Of a stretch of DNA of 64,000 nt, positions 32,306 to 44,234 are shown in pieces; the stretch's first letter is position 1; each line of letters begins with the position of its first letter. The notes beneath the pieces are model-generated. The model was not told where the DNA came from. It did not search any database and was given only the letters and a program-made list of their open reading frames with translations. The stretch lies in NCBI GenBank assembly GCA_050084515.1, contig CM114274.1:40176001-40240000 (forward strand), given 5' to 3'. The position numbers were made by a program, and so were the translations under genes. Origin of the DNA: Blasia pusilla. Taxonomy: Eukaryota; Marchantiophyta; Marchantiopsida; Blasiales.

Positions 32306-33389
32306 TTGCATCCATTACCTATTATGGGCTTAGGGTATAGATGGAGTTTGGATTTTTCAAGACCTTCGCCTTTGACGGAGCGTCACAGTCGTTATGTGTT
32401 GGTGATGGTCGAGCACTTCTCGAAGTGGATCGAGTTGGTTGCATTGCCTAACAAAGCGAGTGAGAGAGTAGCTTATGCCTTCCTTGATAGAGTGTTGAGT
32501 CATTATGGCACACCGGCTGAGGTGTTGACAGACCAGGGTACCAAGTTTTGCGGTGAGTTCCAGGCCTTGTTTGATCAGGCGTTGATCGACCACCGCACAA
32601 CTTCGCGAGATCATCTCGAGGCGGATGAATTAGTGGAGAGAGTTGTGCGGACGGTGAAGAGGGGTTTACGCAAGTATGGCTTGCAGAGAGGTCACCTAGG
32701 AGATTGGGACCTCCAGTTTCCCTGGTTGGCGATGGGATACAGATTCAGCAGGCATGCATCCTTAGCGTCTTTTTCACCGTACTTGCTACTTTATGACTGA
32801 GAGCCAGATTTACCTACGGCCATTCGTCGAGATGCTGGTGAGGTGCTGGACCTTGATGACCCAGATGTATGGATGCGAGCATATTCTCAGAGGGCTAAGT
32901 TGTTTGGGAGAGTGATGCCCATGGCGTTCGAGAACTTGGCGATTGCGCAGCATCGGGATACATTAAGGTATACGACTATTCGGGATGGTGGTTATCGACC
33001 AACTATCTGGAGGTTTCATCAGGGAGATTATGTCTACTTGCAGTAGATGGCACTGACGACGTTGGATGTGACTGCAGGACACACTATTCTGAGAGTGCGT
33101 GACGTTTTGCCATCCGGTGTTCTCTTGCTGGAGGGACGCAATGGTATGGTTTGGAGGGACCATGTGCGTAATTGTGTGTCATGTCACCTTCCTAACATTG
33201 ATGGTACAGTAGATCCGAGCTCAACAGTGGTTCCTGGAGGCTTGCGTTGTATGTTGTGTGGTTCTGCTCGTGGTACGGCCACAATGCTAGTCTGTGATGG
33301 ATGTTCATAAGGTTGGCATATGGCATGTCTGACGCCACCTCTCACTAGGGTTCCTCGGGTTTAGGGGATGATGGATGTGTCCCAGATGT
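32306..33389 (+). pseudogene. Gypsy integrase (DDE core) ending in a PHD finger
   Basis: Integrase inserts the element's DNA into the genome. The core shows YRWSLDF (first Asp), VLTDQGTKF (second Asp) and, about 35 residues on, ADELVERVVRTVKRGLRK (Glu). The N-terminal HHCC zinc domain is missing, because the rearrangement breakpoint is at about 32305. One frame runs on through IWRFHQGDYVYLQ and ILRVRDVLPSGVLLLEGRNG, with stops TGA 32798, TAG 33044, TAA 33308 and TAG 33362. A PHD finger follows: C 33248, C 33257, C 33293, C 33302, H 33317, C 33326, then after a one-base frameshift WMCPRC with C 33378 and C 33387. Spacing fits C4HC3, including CDGC, GWH and CLTPPLTRVP. PHD fingers bind histone H3 tails, so a targeting role like that of chromodomains is plausible. 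Confidence 0.85.
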
Positions 33390-33581
33390 ACATAGAGGAG
33401 ATACTAGGTAGGTTTTGATTCCGATTTTTTCTGTGACATGGATGACAGGAAGGCAACTAATGATGGGGCCACATGAGCACCCGGCCTTTCTTCTCTTAAC
33501 GTCCTAGAGATGTATGTCTCGGTAGGTAGGGATAGATGGCCATCTGGAGTTAGAGGGACCTAACCACCAGCTAGGGGGGCG

Positions 33582-33709
33582 ATTGGAGATATTTTGGTAC
33601 TTCTCGCCTCTGTGTATGGATGCAATGAGCTAGCATGGGATCGTGTGTGTTTGTGTGTGTGTTCGATGACAACGATGTATGTTGTGTAGCGATGTGTATG
33701 CGTACGACA
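33582..33709 (+). repeat. Truncated LTR 3' end (128 bp)
   Basis: This matches the last 128 bases of the LTR at 33712-34354 and of the solo LTR at 44235-44910, from GGAGATATTTTGG to CGTACGACA. It follows a G-rich AGGGGGGCGA tract and is separated from the next full LTR by only GC. It is either the remnant of a tandem LTR or of an LTR-LTR junction. Confidence 0.8.
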
Positions 33710-33711
33710 GC

Positions 33712-34354
33712 TGTCACGACTATTAGGATAGATTGGGGGGGATCTAGCACAGCGTCTGCACTAGTAGTGGAGGACATGCCCAAGAGGTCAAGGATGACCT
33801 GTCGAGGCCTCTGGAAACCTCAGAGAGCAGGTTTCCCCTTCGTTTCGGCTCATTTGGAGCCATATTGAGGAATTTACTATTTTAGGTAAGTACCATTTTG
33901 AGTATATGATCGACTTTTTATATTTGGTAAGTGGCCCTTAACCTCCTACATCAGGTCAAGAGCCAAGGAGATGACTTGGGAGAATAGGTTACCATGGAGA
34001 GAGCTTGGGAGAGGGAAGGGGTATACCTCAAGGAGAGAGAGCTTGAGAGCTCATTCTCTCTTTTTTGAACCACTTGGCATAAGGCGGCGGAGCTATGGTC
34101 CCTTGCCCTTTTTAGTGTAACCCAAGCCTCTCATTAGGAGAGTGGGTTTGGTTTGACATGAGAGAGGGTGCACACCTTCGAGAGCTATGGTGTGAGATGG
34201 TGTAGAGAGAGATTGGATCTTACTTTATTGGAGATATTTTGGTACTTCTTGCCTTTGTGTATGGATGCCATGAGTAAGCATGGGATCGTGTGTGTTTGTG
34301 TGTGTGTTCGATGACAGCGATGTATGTTGTGTAGTAATGTATATACGCACGACA
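33712..34354 (+). repeat. LTR of a gypsy family (643 bp), TGTCAC...ACGACA
   Basis: The ends are defined by comparison with the solo LTR at 44235-44910, whose limits are fixed by its empty site. The copies share nearly all of their length, including the TTTCCCCTTCGTTTCGGCTC block, CAAGAGCYAAGGAG, GGAGAGAGCTTGGGAGAG and the GT-rich end. Compared with the solo LTR, this copy lacks about 35 bases near 34225 (CACACACAAGGAG...). It lies downstream of integrase-PHD on the same strand and so may be that element's 3' LTR. No polypurine tract directly precedes it. Confidence 0.88.
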
Positions 34355-34400
34355 TTTTCAACTCCCTGATGAATTCATAAGGGGGCTGGCTCCTCACAGC

Positions 34401-34820
34401 AATTGGAACCAGACTTCCAATCGGCCTTACCCTTCCTCATCCCGATTGGATCTTAAGGTCCAATTCACCCATAGTGCAATGACCCTTCAATCGGATCTTA
34501 AGATCAAATCTAGGGTATTTGGCCCGTCGCGTGCCTGCCAACGGAACCTTCCAGTATCGCTGGAAGTTTTCGATTCCCGTCTCGCCTAGAGGCGCCCCAT
34601 GTTCTTTCGAATGGGATCTCAACATCGGTTGGGAAGGTCATTTAGAACTACAGTTCCCAATCACCTCCTAGTGAGAGAATATTGGTGCAAAGCAAATTAT
34701 GTTGAACTTTCTGCAGACTTTATTATGTGGTTGGTACATCTCCACATTCGGAACCAGAATTCCAATCGGACACATCCTATAGGTTGCCACTCTTCCCGAA
34801 TGAATCTAAAGATCCAATAC
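34401..34820. repeat. Cluster of short imperfect palindromes (GATTGGATCTTAAGATCCAATC type)
   Basis: At least seven inverted motifs of 18-26 bp occur here. AATTGGAACCAGACTTCCAA is at 34401-34420. ATTGGATCTTAAGGTCCAAT is within 34441-34466, and AATCGGATCTTAAGATCAAA within 34488-34510. CTTCCAGTATCGCTGGAAG is within 34547-34568. Others lie at 34608-34634, 34645-34659, 34749-34769 and 34795-34820. Several share the words CCAATCGG or GATCTTAAG, so they form one diverged family. They sit between the LTR and the DUF7869 relic. No gene is seen in 34355-34890. Confidence 0.75.
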
Positions 34821-34895
34821 GCCCTGTGCAATTAGATGATTACATTTTTGTCCCACTTTCCATTCGATGTATGTCTAACAATGAATTGCCACTTT

Positions 34896-37800
34896 GATGT
34901 TATGGTCCAGATTACAGATTTATGCAATGGAATTTTGCATCGGTGATGTAGTGTATCTACAGGATGAATCATCTGTTTCTGTTAGAAGAGTTAGAATTGT
35001 GGACACCAATTCCGAGAGAATAGTCCACATCATACCACAGGACTCCTTGTTCATATCTCTGGAGGAAGTCTTTGGACGTTCAACAAGCACTTACAATCGA
35101 GAACCTCTGTCCGATTTCATTGGAGCATTCATCACATGGCCTCGTAATGGAGTTACAACAACTAATACATGTGGTGGACGTGAGGATGTGGAAGGAGAGC
35201 CTCATTGCCCCACACAGTATTCAAAGAACGTTTTCTTAAAAGATTCAAAGGGATCAGAGCTTCTTATTGGTTCAAGGCGTGTTGCCAAAAGCTTTGATTC
35301 ACATGAGATTCAACCTATGTCCTTCCTTGACGACCAATGGCAATTGTGGGTGTGCGTAATAGTCGATGAGTCATACTATGAACCAGCTACCCACCTGGAT
35401 GGAAGAAGGCTACAAGATATGTTGGGAATATTTTGCAAAATATCCTAGATATCTGATTACAGAAAAATACAATGATACCATGGATATTAGGAAGAGAAAG
35501 CACTCAACCTGCAATACCTCCACCGACGTACAAGTTGTAGTTCCCATGATTGGTCGTATAGAATCATTCCTTTTATCAGTGCAACTTACAGAAAACGATG
35601 GATGTCTAAATATTGGAGAGGGAATTTTTTAGTACGCCAATCCAAACAAAAAATTTGGTGGTCAAAGACACCATATTGGCGTATTCATTACCAACATCAC
35701 GAGCCTTCTTACACGCCACAAGGTTCTTGAAAGGAACTTAGTCATATGGCCTACGGCATCCTGCATTGTTAAAGACGGACAAGACTTGTGGACATGCTAT
35801 TTGGAGTGTTCAACCGTGTCCCAAGGGGCCGTTGAAGCAATAACAAGCAAGAAGAAGAGAGCTTACACGTACACTTATTGGTGTAAAAAGCAATATCTAC
35901 TAGGACCTACCAAAATGAACAAAAAGCTAACAGAGGAAGATATATCACAAGTGGCATCAAAAACTTGTTGCGGATAATTCTATTGCCAATATACGCCGAG
36001 AGATGTTCATTCAAGCAGAGAGAAGTATTGGAAAAAATCCTTTTAGGAAAGAAGGAAATCACTCCACACCATGGTCCATTTGTCTTACTTCATTGACGGA
36101 CGAAGGGTTGTGCAATTGGAAGGTACAACAATGTGCCTTCCAAGTTGGCGACAATCTATGGTCTTGGAAAAATGAGTTTCGAGGACGAAGTAAGAAATAT
36201 CGAAGATGGCAAGACGCAAACGAGGCATGGGAACCTCGGAAGAAATTGCATAACCCACAGAACGGCGCGAGCAGTGAAAATGGTCAAGCTGATAATTGAG
36301 GAGACTAGAGATCGGATGCCCCACAAGGAGAAAAAAATGTCAGACGGGAGAAGAGAGGAATTGATTCGGTTGCCTCAATTTTTCTTCTAGAAGTATATAC
36401 GAGAAGTAGTCAATAAGAAAGGAGGGAAATTGGGATTAACGAGAGTCTCACAATCAACTATCAATCAAATCAAAAAACATTATTTCTCCAATGTTGCTAT
36501 TCACAAATCAGGTGATAACTTTTCTCACTGTGCGATATGTGCAATGCTAAAGTCTCTAGGAAATAATGCATCAAAAAATGAGGAGAAGGCTGGTATTAAG
36601 GAACGGGCAGTCGAACATGATGACCTGCAAAGGTCTCAAAGGAGTTTATATTACATTACACTTGGCGAGCAAATCTTTGCCTAATCCAAGATAAAATGGA
36701 TAGTTTCAAAATAGGTTTGCCAAGAGCGTGGCAACAAACCAAGGATTTGGCTGTGGCTCAACCGTTTCCAGTTACTTGTACAAGTAAATCTTGCGGAATA
36801 ACACTCCATTATACTAGAAAATGGTTTAGGATGCATGTGAAAGTTAGCAAGTTCGTAGGGCTATCTTGATCCTCTTCACATAATAGGATTTAAGTTCCCA
36901 TTTTTAATCCACACCCAAAACTCTTTCCCAAGGAGAAAGAGATCGGTCTATGCCTGATCCATTAATCGAAACTAAAGTTCTCATAGGGCGTTACATTTCT
37001 TACATTTCTTGCCTAATGGAACTTGCGGACGCATGTGGTACTTGCCGCACGTACCCAGTTTGGAGAAATGGTACCTTCTTTAGGTACTTGAATATTAAGT
37101 TGAATTAACTACTCACTCTATTTATTATTGCAGGTATCTTGACTTATGGATATAGACCGTATGCAATTGCTCAATTTGACATAGGAGTCTACAAGTAGGG
37201 ATCTAATTGGACAATTGGATCATTGGTAAAGTTAATTTGGAGTTTGGAAAACCCCCCACGGTGAAATACATGAATTCTAAGACGGGCCTGACCTAACTCT
37301 AGTTCATAGTCGATTCTTAAAAGGGAGGGAAAAGCTTGATGGATTACTCCGTGCAGCCTATAGGCTCACAGAGTCTACCGAAGAGGGACCAAGGAAGTTG
37401 TCTAAGATTCTCAATCTACATATAGACAACTCTGGAAAAGATAACAAAAATACTTACGTCATGGCGTATTTGGCCCTTCTTGTTCACAGGGAGATATTCG
37501 AAGAGATTCACTTGGCTTTTCTCATCCTCGGGCACACTCACGAAGATGTTGATGCTATGTTTAGTAAGTTCTCGGGAACTTTGTAGCGACACAATGCATA
37601 CACCTTGAAAGATCTTGCGACCCAATTTTTTAACTCCACCTCACTAAATCCAGCACCACAAGTGATTCAGGACATTCCCGACTTCAAGGAGTACTTGAAA
37701 TTTTTCATCGGGCCTAAGACGATAAATAAGTGGTATGGACTCCAGAAGCCAGGTCAGCTCTAATTTACTAGATCTCCGGATGGTATGCCCATCATGCATT

Positions 37801-38568
37801 ACAAGATATATGGTTCCGATAAAGAGTGGCTACCGAATAAGCGTGGTTATGACGTGTTTTTACGTCATGAAATTACTGAACATCTTCTTATCCCTACTAG
37901 GAATCCAAAGCGCTTACTGCCCACACCCTTGAAGGCATTTTCCGATGTGAAGAAAAGTGTATCTCAATACATTGAGTATTTTGATAAGATGGGAATCAAA
38001 TCTTCCAGAGGCACAAAGGTGGAGTTCCAACAACTAGCACGGCAATGGAGGAAGACTATCGAGGAATTGGACCGATTATTTCCTTAAGGAAATCCTAAGG
38101 ACAAGGTTCAAAACTTGCGATTAAATCACAAAACAACAGCATATGAAGATTCTTCTACCAATAATAGGACCAGTTTGATAGCCCATGACATTGCTTCATC
38201 GTTCTGTGAGACATTGGAAGGATTTTTGGCCTCTAACCAAAGAGAACACTCAAGTTCCTATTGTCTTTGGAAGTGGAATTCCTCCAAATCGAGATCACGA
38301 TAGTGGTCCCACTAGATTCAAGCCTAGAGTTGATATGTTATCAATGGAGGAAACAGAAGTTGCATTGGTAGATTTTAATGTTGGAGACTTTGTCATAATT
38401 AGACCAAGACAAGAAAGAAATAAATATCCCACATGGATGGGACAAGTTCTAGTTGGAATTGGTGAAGGCACAAATTTTAGAATTCAGTATTGGTGGCCAT
38501 TGAATATATTCGGAAGAGGGAACATAGCCCCAAGTAGGAGATATCAAAATTGGGATGTAAAAAAATAG
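34896..38568 (+). pseudogene. DUF7869-like element gene, copy 1
   Basis: In order: an N-terminal part (34894-35448) beginning FCIGDVVYLQD with PLSDFIGAFITWPRNGV; a second part to 35977 with VVPMIGRIES and LWTCYLECSTV; a basic linker with DRMPHK, VSQSTINQIKKHYFSNVAIHKSGDNFSHCAICAMLK (about 36442-36550); the core LHIDNSGKDNKNTYVMAYLALLVHREIFEEIHLAFLILGHTHEDVDAMFSKFSG (37417-37580); MHYKIYGSDKEWLP; and a C-terminal GDFVIIRPRQERNKYPTWMGQVLVGIGEGTNFRIQYWWP (38380-38500). The D-N-x5-N-K-N-x-Y and GHTHEDVDxxFS motifs are those of the DUF7869 family, uncharacterised proteins common in TE-like contexts. It is broken by many stops and frameshifts. Confidence 0.7.
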
Positions 38569-39054
38569 GAGAAGAATAGTAGCGAAAAACTAATGTTGTG
38601 TCCACATGACTCGGTTACAGCATCTTTTGCTAATTCTACATATACAATAGAGGGTGGACTAGTGAGTATCACTATTAACGTGGCTAATTTTTATAAAGTC
38701 TAGATAAAATTTGGCACTAACCTAGTACTAGAAGATAGAGATGACTAGTAACAAAAACACAACTACTGTAAGCCCGTGTTACAATTTAATGTAATGTTAT
38801 TGAGAGTCATCCCTTGATTTTATGAAGATTCTTTATATTTCTACATATGGCATGTCATTGAGATTATTGAATAAAATTTTTTTGTCGAAGCTTTCACAAT
38901 TGGAATCAGATTTCATGTTCTTCCCATTTTAAATTTTACTGTTTAATATTGTGCTCCAACTTGCACCATGTAGTTCGATTCATCCATTTGGACTTTAGAT
39001 GAAAACGGGGTTTCCCTAAGTAAGACTACACTCTATATCATAGTAACTCCCAAG

Positions 39055-39640
39055 CCTAAAGCCCTAACTTTAAGCTATAAATCGTAAACCCTAGCCCAAT
39101 AACCCTATACCCTAACCCCAAAGCCAAACACTCTAAACACTAGGTCTGAAACCCGAAACCTTAACCCATAAGTAAAAAACCCTAAACCCTAAGCCAAACA
39201 ACCTAAGCAATAAACCCTAAACCGTAGGCAAAAAAACCCTAACTCCTACAACCTAAGCATTAAACCCTAACCCCAAAGCCAAGAACTCTAAACACTAGGC
39301 CAAAAACCCTTAACCTTAACCCTAAGCAAAAAAACCAAAACCCTTAACCCTAAAACCTAGGCAAAAAACCCTAAACCCTAGACAAGAAACCCTAACCCTT
39401 AAGCCAAAAACCCTAAATCCTAAGCCAAACACCCTAAACCCGAGCAAGAAATCCTAAACCCTAAACCCTAACCCCTAAGACAAAAATCTTAACCCTAAAC
39501 CCTAAGAAAAAAACCCTAAACTCTAAGCCAAACACCCTAAACCCTAGAACTTGAGCAATAAACCCTAAACCCTAAGCCAAAAAACCTAAACCCTAACCGC
39601 TAAGACAAAAACCCTAAACCCTTAGCCATAAACATGGTTG
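39055..39640. repeat. Degenerate plant telomere-like tract, copy 1
   Basis: CCCTAAA and close variants recur dozens of times on the plus strand, often spaced by GCCAAAA or AGCAA words. Arrays are never longer than three exact units. Both flanks are shared with copy 2 of the module: the relic lies upstream, and AAAACCTAAGT(T/C)GTACTCCC...CACTATGTCCTA downstream. The tract is therefore internal to a repeated unit and not a chromosome end. Confidence 0.9.
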
Positions 39641-39759
39641 ACAAAGAGGGTAAAACCTAAGTTGTACTCCCATTACACTATGTCCTAGTGTGCTAATAAT
39701 CATATTAGAACAAAACGGGGTTTTCTAACACCACATTTGTCGAAAGTGGTATTTCAAAC

Positions 39760-40450
39760 TTTGCGTTAAACTCATGTAAATGATTGCTTATGGATCTCTC
39801 TTGCCTCAAACGCAAAAGAGAGTGGAGAGAGTGGCATAGGGCGGGGCAAGAGACTCGTAGGGGTTAGTGTAGGGGGGAGCATGGGGTTAAGGAAATCGGC
39901 GGGGAGCACGGCAGGACGTTGGGATACACTAAGGAGTATGGGCGGGGACCCCGAGGTTGGGGGACCATTGAGGGAGGGAGGGAGGTGGGGTTTGGGATAG
40001 GAACGTGGATGGTTCGAGTAGGTTGGAAGGGAAAGGCAAAGGAGAGGGAGGAGGGAAATTATTAAATTATGGTGGTTTTATTAGAAGATAGGTTTGTTGG
40101 AAAAGAAGGTAGGTTAAGAGGATAGGGTAGTTGTAAAGGAGTTAGGATTATGAGAACAAAATAAGATTTGATAGATGCTTATTAGTGTAATTGGTTTGAT
40201 CATTAATTATAGTAAATGTTGATACCAGATAACAACAAGGATTTTTTTTTATTTCCCCAGCTTCTATCCTCTCCTACATAAAATTTTTCATACAATACCA
40301 AGGCGCACTCTCCTCCATTTTCTTATGTTATAGTAAACTTAGGCGTGGATGAGAGCATAAGTTCCGCTTCAAACAAGTTCAAATTGTTGAAAGTAGGCCA
40401 TTCTTCTGCCCCACTTGGGACTTATTGTATGGCTAACGCAGAATTGGTGC
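39760..40450. other. Spacer between the two modules
   Basis: There is no gene. 39810-40060 is unusually G-rich on the plus strand (runs such as GGGCGGGGC, GGGGGGAG and GGGAGGGAGGGAGG) and then turns AT-rich. Homology to the upstream border of copy 1 starts near 40410. Confidence 0.6.
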
Positions 40451-41901
40451 CTCGATGTCATGGTGCATAATTGAGATTCATAAGATGGAATTTTTCATCG
40501 GTGATGTGGTGTATCTATAGGATGGATCCCCCACCTCTATTGCAAGAGCTACAATTGTGGACACCAATCCCTGAAGAATAGTCCACTCCATACCACTTGG
40601 TAAGGATTCCTTGTACATGTCAATCTTTGGAGGAAGTCTTTGGAAGTTCCACAAGCACATACAATGGAGAACCTTTGTCCAGTTTTATTGGAGCATTTAT
40701 TACATGGCCTCGTAATGGAGTTACAAAAACCAACACATTTGACAGACGTGAGGATGTGGAAGGAGGGCCTCATTGCACCTCGCACTATTGAAATTAAAGG
40801 AAATCTTCTTAAAAGATTCAAAGAGATCTAAGCTTCTTATTGGATCAGGCCATGTTGCGGAAAGCTTCGATTCATATGAAATCCAACCTTTGTCCTTCTT
40901 TGATGACCAACAGCAACCGCGGGTGTGCGTAATTATTGATGAGTCTACTACATACTAGCCATCCACCCGTATGGACGAGGGCTAAAAGATATGATGGGAA
41001 TGTTTGTGAAGTATCCCAAATATCTAATTATGGAAAACACATTGATTCCATGGATATTAGGAAGATGAAGCACTCAGCGTGCAATACATCTACCTACGTT
41101 GAAGTTGCGGTTCCAATGATTGGTCGTATGGAATCAATCCTTCTTTTAGTAAAACTTACATAGAATGATGGATGCCTCACTATCGGAGAGGGAGTGGTGC
41201 ACTATGTGAATCCCAATGATAAAGTTGGTGGTCGAGGACTGGGGATCATAATGTTGGCGTATTCATTACCAACATCGCTAGCCATCTACACGTACGACAC
41301 AAGGTTCTTGAAAGGAACTTAGTCGTATGGCCTACAACATCATGTATTGTAAAAGATGGAGAAGACTTGTGGACATGCTACTTGGAGTGTTCAACCGTGC
41401 CCCAAAGAACCCTGCAAGCAATGACACGCAAGCGGAAGAGAGTCTACATATACACCTATTGGTGTAAGAAACAGTGCCCGCCAAGTGTAACCAAGAGGAA
41501 TAAAAAGTTGTCAGATGAAGATGTATCACTAGTGGCATCCAAAAACTATTGTAGATAATTTTGTTGCCAAGAGATGTTGCTTGTTCAACCAGATAGAAGC
41601 ATTGGAACAAATCCTTCGGGCAAGAAGGGAATCACTCCATGCCATGGTCTATTTTTTCTTACTTCATAGACGGAAAAAGGGTTGTGCAATTGGAAGGTAG
41701 AACGGTGTGCTTGCCAGTTGGCTACAGATCCATGGTCTTGGAAAAATGAGCTTTGGGGACAAAGTAAGACATGTAAGAGATGAAAAGACGTAGACTGGGC
41801 ATGAGAACTTGGGGAAAAATTTCGTAACCCAAAGGACGACACAAGCAGTGGAAACGATGAAGCTCATAATTGAGGAGACTGGAGATCGGATGCCCCATAA
41901 G

Positions 41902-42206
41902 TGTAGAAAACTGCTAAAGAAGCATAATTGGTGGGAAATGGCTCTCACACTCACACCCCACCATGGAGAACAAAATTTTGCAATGAGAGAATGAGTCGAG
42001 GCTCGTCCCCTTCTCAATTATATAGGTATGTACAAGCAACCCTAACCCTAATCTTAACCATAGTCTCAAGTTAGACTAACTGTGATTAACTAATCCTAGT
42101 TAAGATAATTGCGCTTAACTGACTAATCGAGATTAAGCTTCCCTACTTTATGTGAGTACCAAATGTAGCACTTTGGATGTCTGATGAGCTTGGATGTAAC
42201 TCAATA
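41902..42206. mobile_element. 305-bp insertion in copy 2, possible solo LTR
   Basis: Absent from the aligned point of copy 1 (36320-36330). It is flanked by ATAAG at 41897-41901 and 42207-42211, a 5-bp duplication. It starts TGTAGAAAAC, contains a TATATAGG box near 42023 and ends in ACTCAATA, so it is close to but not exactly the TG...CA form of an LTR. It contains a small inverted motif, AGTTAAG...CTTAACT, near 42097-42120. The family is unknown. Confidence 0.6.
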
Positions 42207-44234
42207 ATAAGGAAAGAATTATGTCAGATGGGAGAAGAAAAGAACCAATTTAGTTGCCTCAATTTTTCTTGTGGAAGTATGTACGGGAAGTTGTCAATAA
42301 GGAAGGCGCAAAAATGGGAATTAGTCAGAGTCTTATGACCAAAAATCAGTCAAATAAAATAATAATTTCTCCAATATTGTTATTTACAAACTAGGTGATT
42401 AATTTTCTCAGCGTGCGAGATGTGCCATAATCAAGTCTCTAAAAAATACCGCATCAACAAACAAGGAGAAGGCGGCTATTAAAGAGCGAAAAATGGAACA
42501 TGATGACCTACAAAGGCCTCAAAGGAGTTTATACAACCCATGGCAAACAAATCCATGCGTCATCTCGAATTTTATCTTTGCCTAATCCATGAAAAAATGG
42601 ATAGTTTCAAAACAGGTTTGCCAAGAGTGTGGCAAAAAACAAAAGATTTGGCTTTGGGTAAACCGTTTCCAATTACTTACACAAGTAAATGTTGCGAGTA
42701 CTTGCACTACCTTATATTAGAGGATAGTGTAACAAACATGTGTTAGGATCTCCATAGAGCAATCCTGATGCCAGTCACTTAATGGGACTTAAGTTCCAAT
42801 TTTTACTCTACACCAAAATCAGTTCCTAAGAGGTCAATACCTTAAGATATTGGTCGGGGCGATACTTGCCATTGCTAGAAATACTTTTACCCATGGGAAA
42901 ATCTTCCTTCTACGTTAGATTAAGCAATTGCAGAAGGTCCATGCTCATGAGTCAAAATACCTGCAATAAGGAAAAAAAAGTGACTATTAGAACTTAAGTT
43001 CCGATTAATGGAGTGGTCTCCTTCTTCTCCTTAGGGATCGATTCCATGGGGAGTATTTTTTTTGCAAAGACCTCCTTATACACACTACAAGCACGGATCT
43101 AATTGGACTATTGGATCATTGGCAAAGTTTTTTCGGAGTTTGGAAAACCCTTGCAATGAAATGAAGGAGTTCTTGAACGACACCAATCCTAACTCCACTT
43201 CATAGTCAATTCTTGAGAGGGAGGGAAAAGCTTGATGGATTACTCCGTGCAGCTTATATGCTCACAAAGATTTCCTGAGAGGGACCGAGGAAGGTGCCTA
43301 AGGTTCTGAATTTACAAATGGAAAAACTCCGAAAAAGACAACAAAAATATTTACATCATGGCGTACTTTGCCCTTGTAGTGCATAAGGAGATATTCGAAG
43401 ATATTCACTTGGCTTTTCTCATCCTCCGGCACACTCACAAAGATATTAATGCTATGTTTAGTAAGTTTTTGGAACCTTGCGGCAACACAATGCATACAGC
43501 TTGAAAGATCTATCCACGCATTTTTGAACTCCACTTCACCGAATCCAACATAACAGGTATTTCAAGACATTCTCGACACTAAGGAGTACTTGAAAGGTTT
43601 TATTGGGCGAAGACAAAGAATCAATGGTATGGACTATAGAAGCAAAGTCGATTTTGATTTACTAGATCTCTGGATGGCATGGCCATCATGCACTACAAGA
43701 TTTTTTATTCTTATAAGGAGTGGTGGCCAAATGATCATGAATATGACGTATTTCTATATCTTAAAATTATGGGAGTTCCTCTGATCCCTATTGGGAATCC
43801 AAAGCACTGACTTCCCACAATCTTGAAGACATTTTCCGATGTCAAGAAAGATGTTGCTCTATACCTTGAGTACTTTGATAAGATGGGAAGCAAGTATTTG
43901 GGCAGTAGAAAGATGGAGTTCCAACAACTAGCACGGTAGTGGAGCTCGAGGAAGAAAATTGAGGAATTAGACCGAAGATTTACTCATTGAATCCATGAGG
44001 ACAAGATACAAAATATACGTAGAAATGAAGACTTCGATACCAACAATACGAGCAGTTTGATAGCCCATGATATTGCTTCATTGTTCTCTCAAAAGTTGGA
44101 GAACTTTTGGTCTCTAACCAAGTAAAGTTGCACTCAAGTTCCTACTATCTTTGGAAGTGGAGTTCTTAAGAATTTGGATCACTATTGTAGGCCCACTAGA
44201 TTCTTCCCTAGAGTTGATATGTTATGCATGGAGG

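Noticed and set aside
39055-39640. True telomere or chromosome end
   Set aside because: Units are degenerate, never in long exact runs, and are flanked on both sides by sequence shared with 45745-46552.
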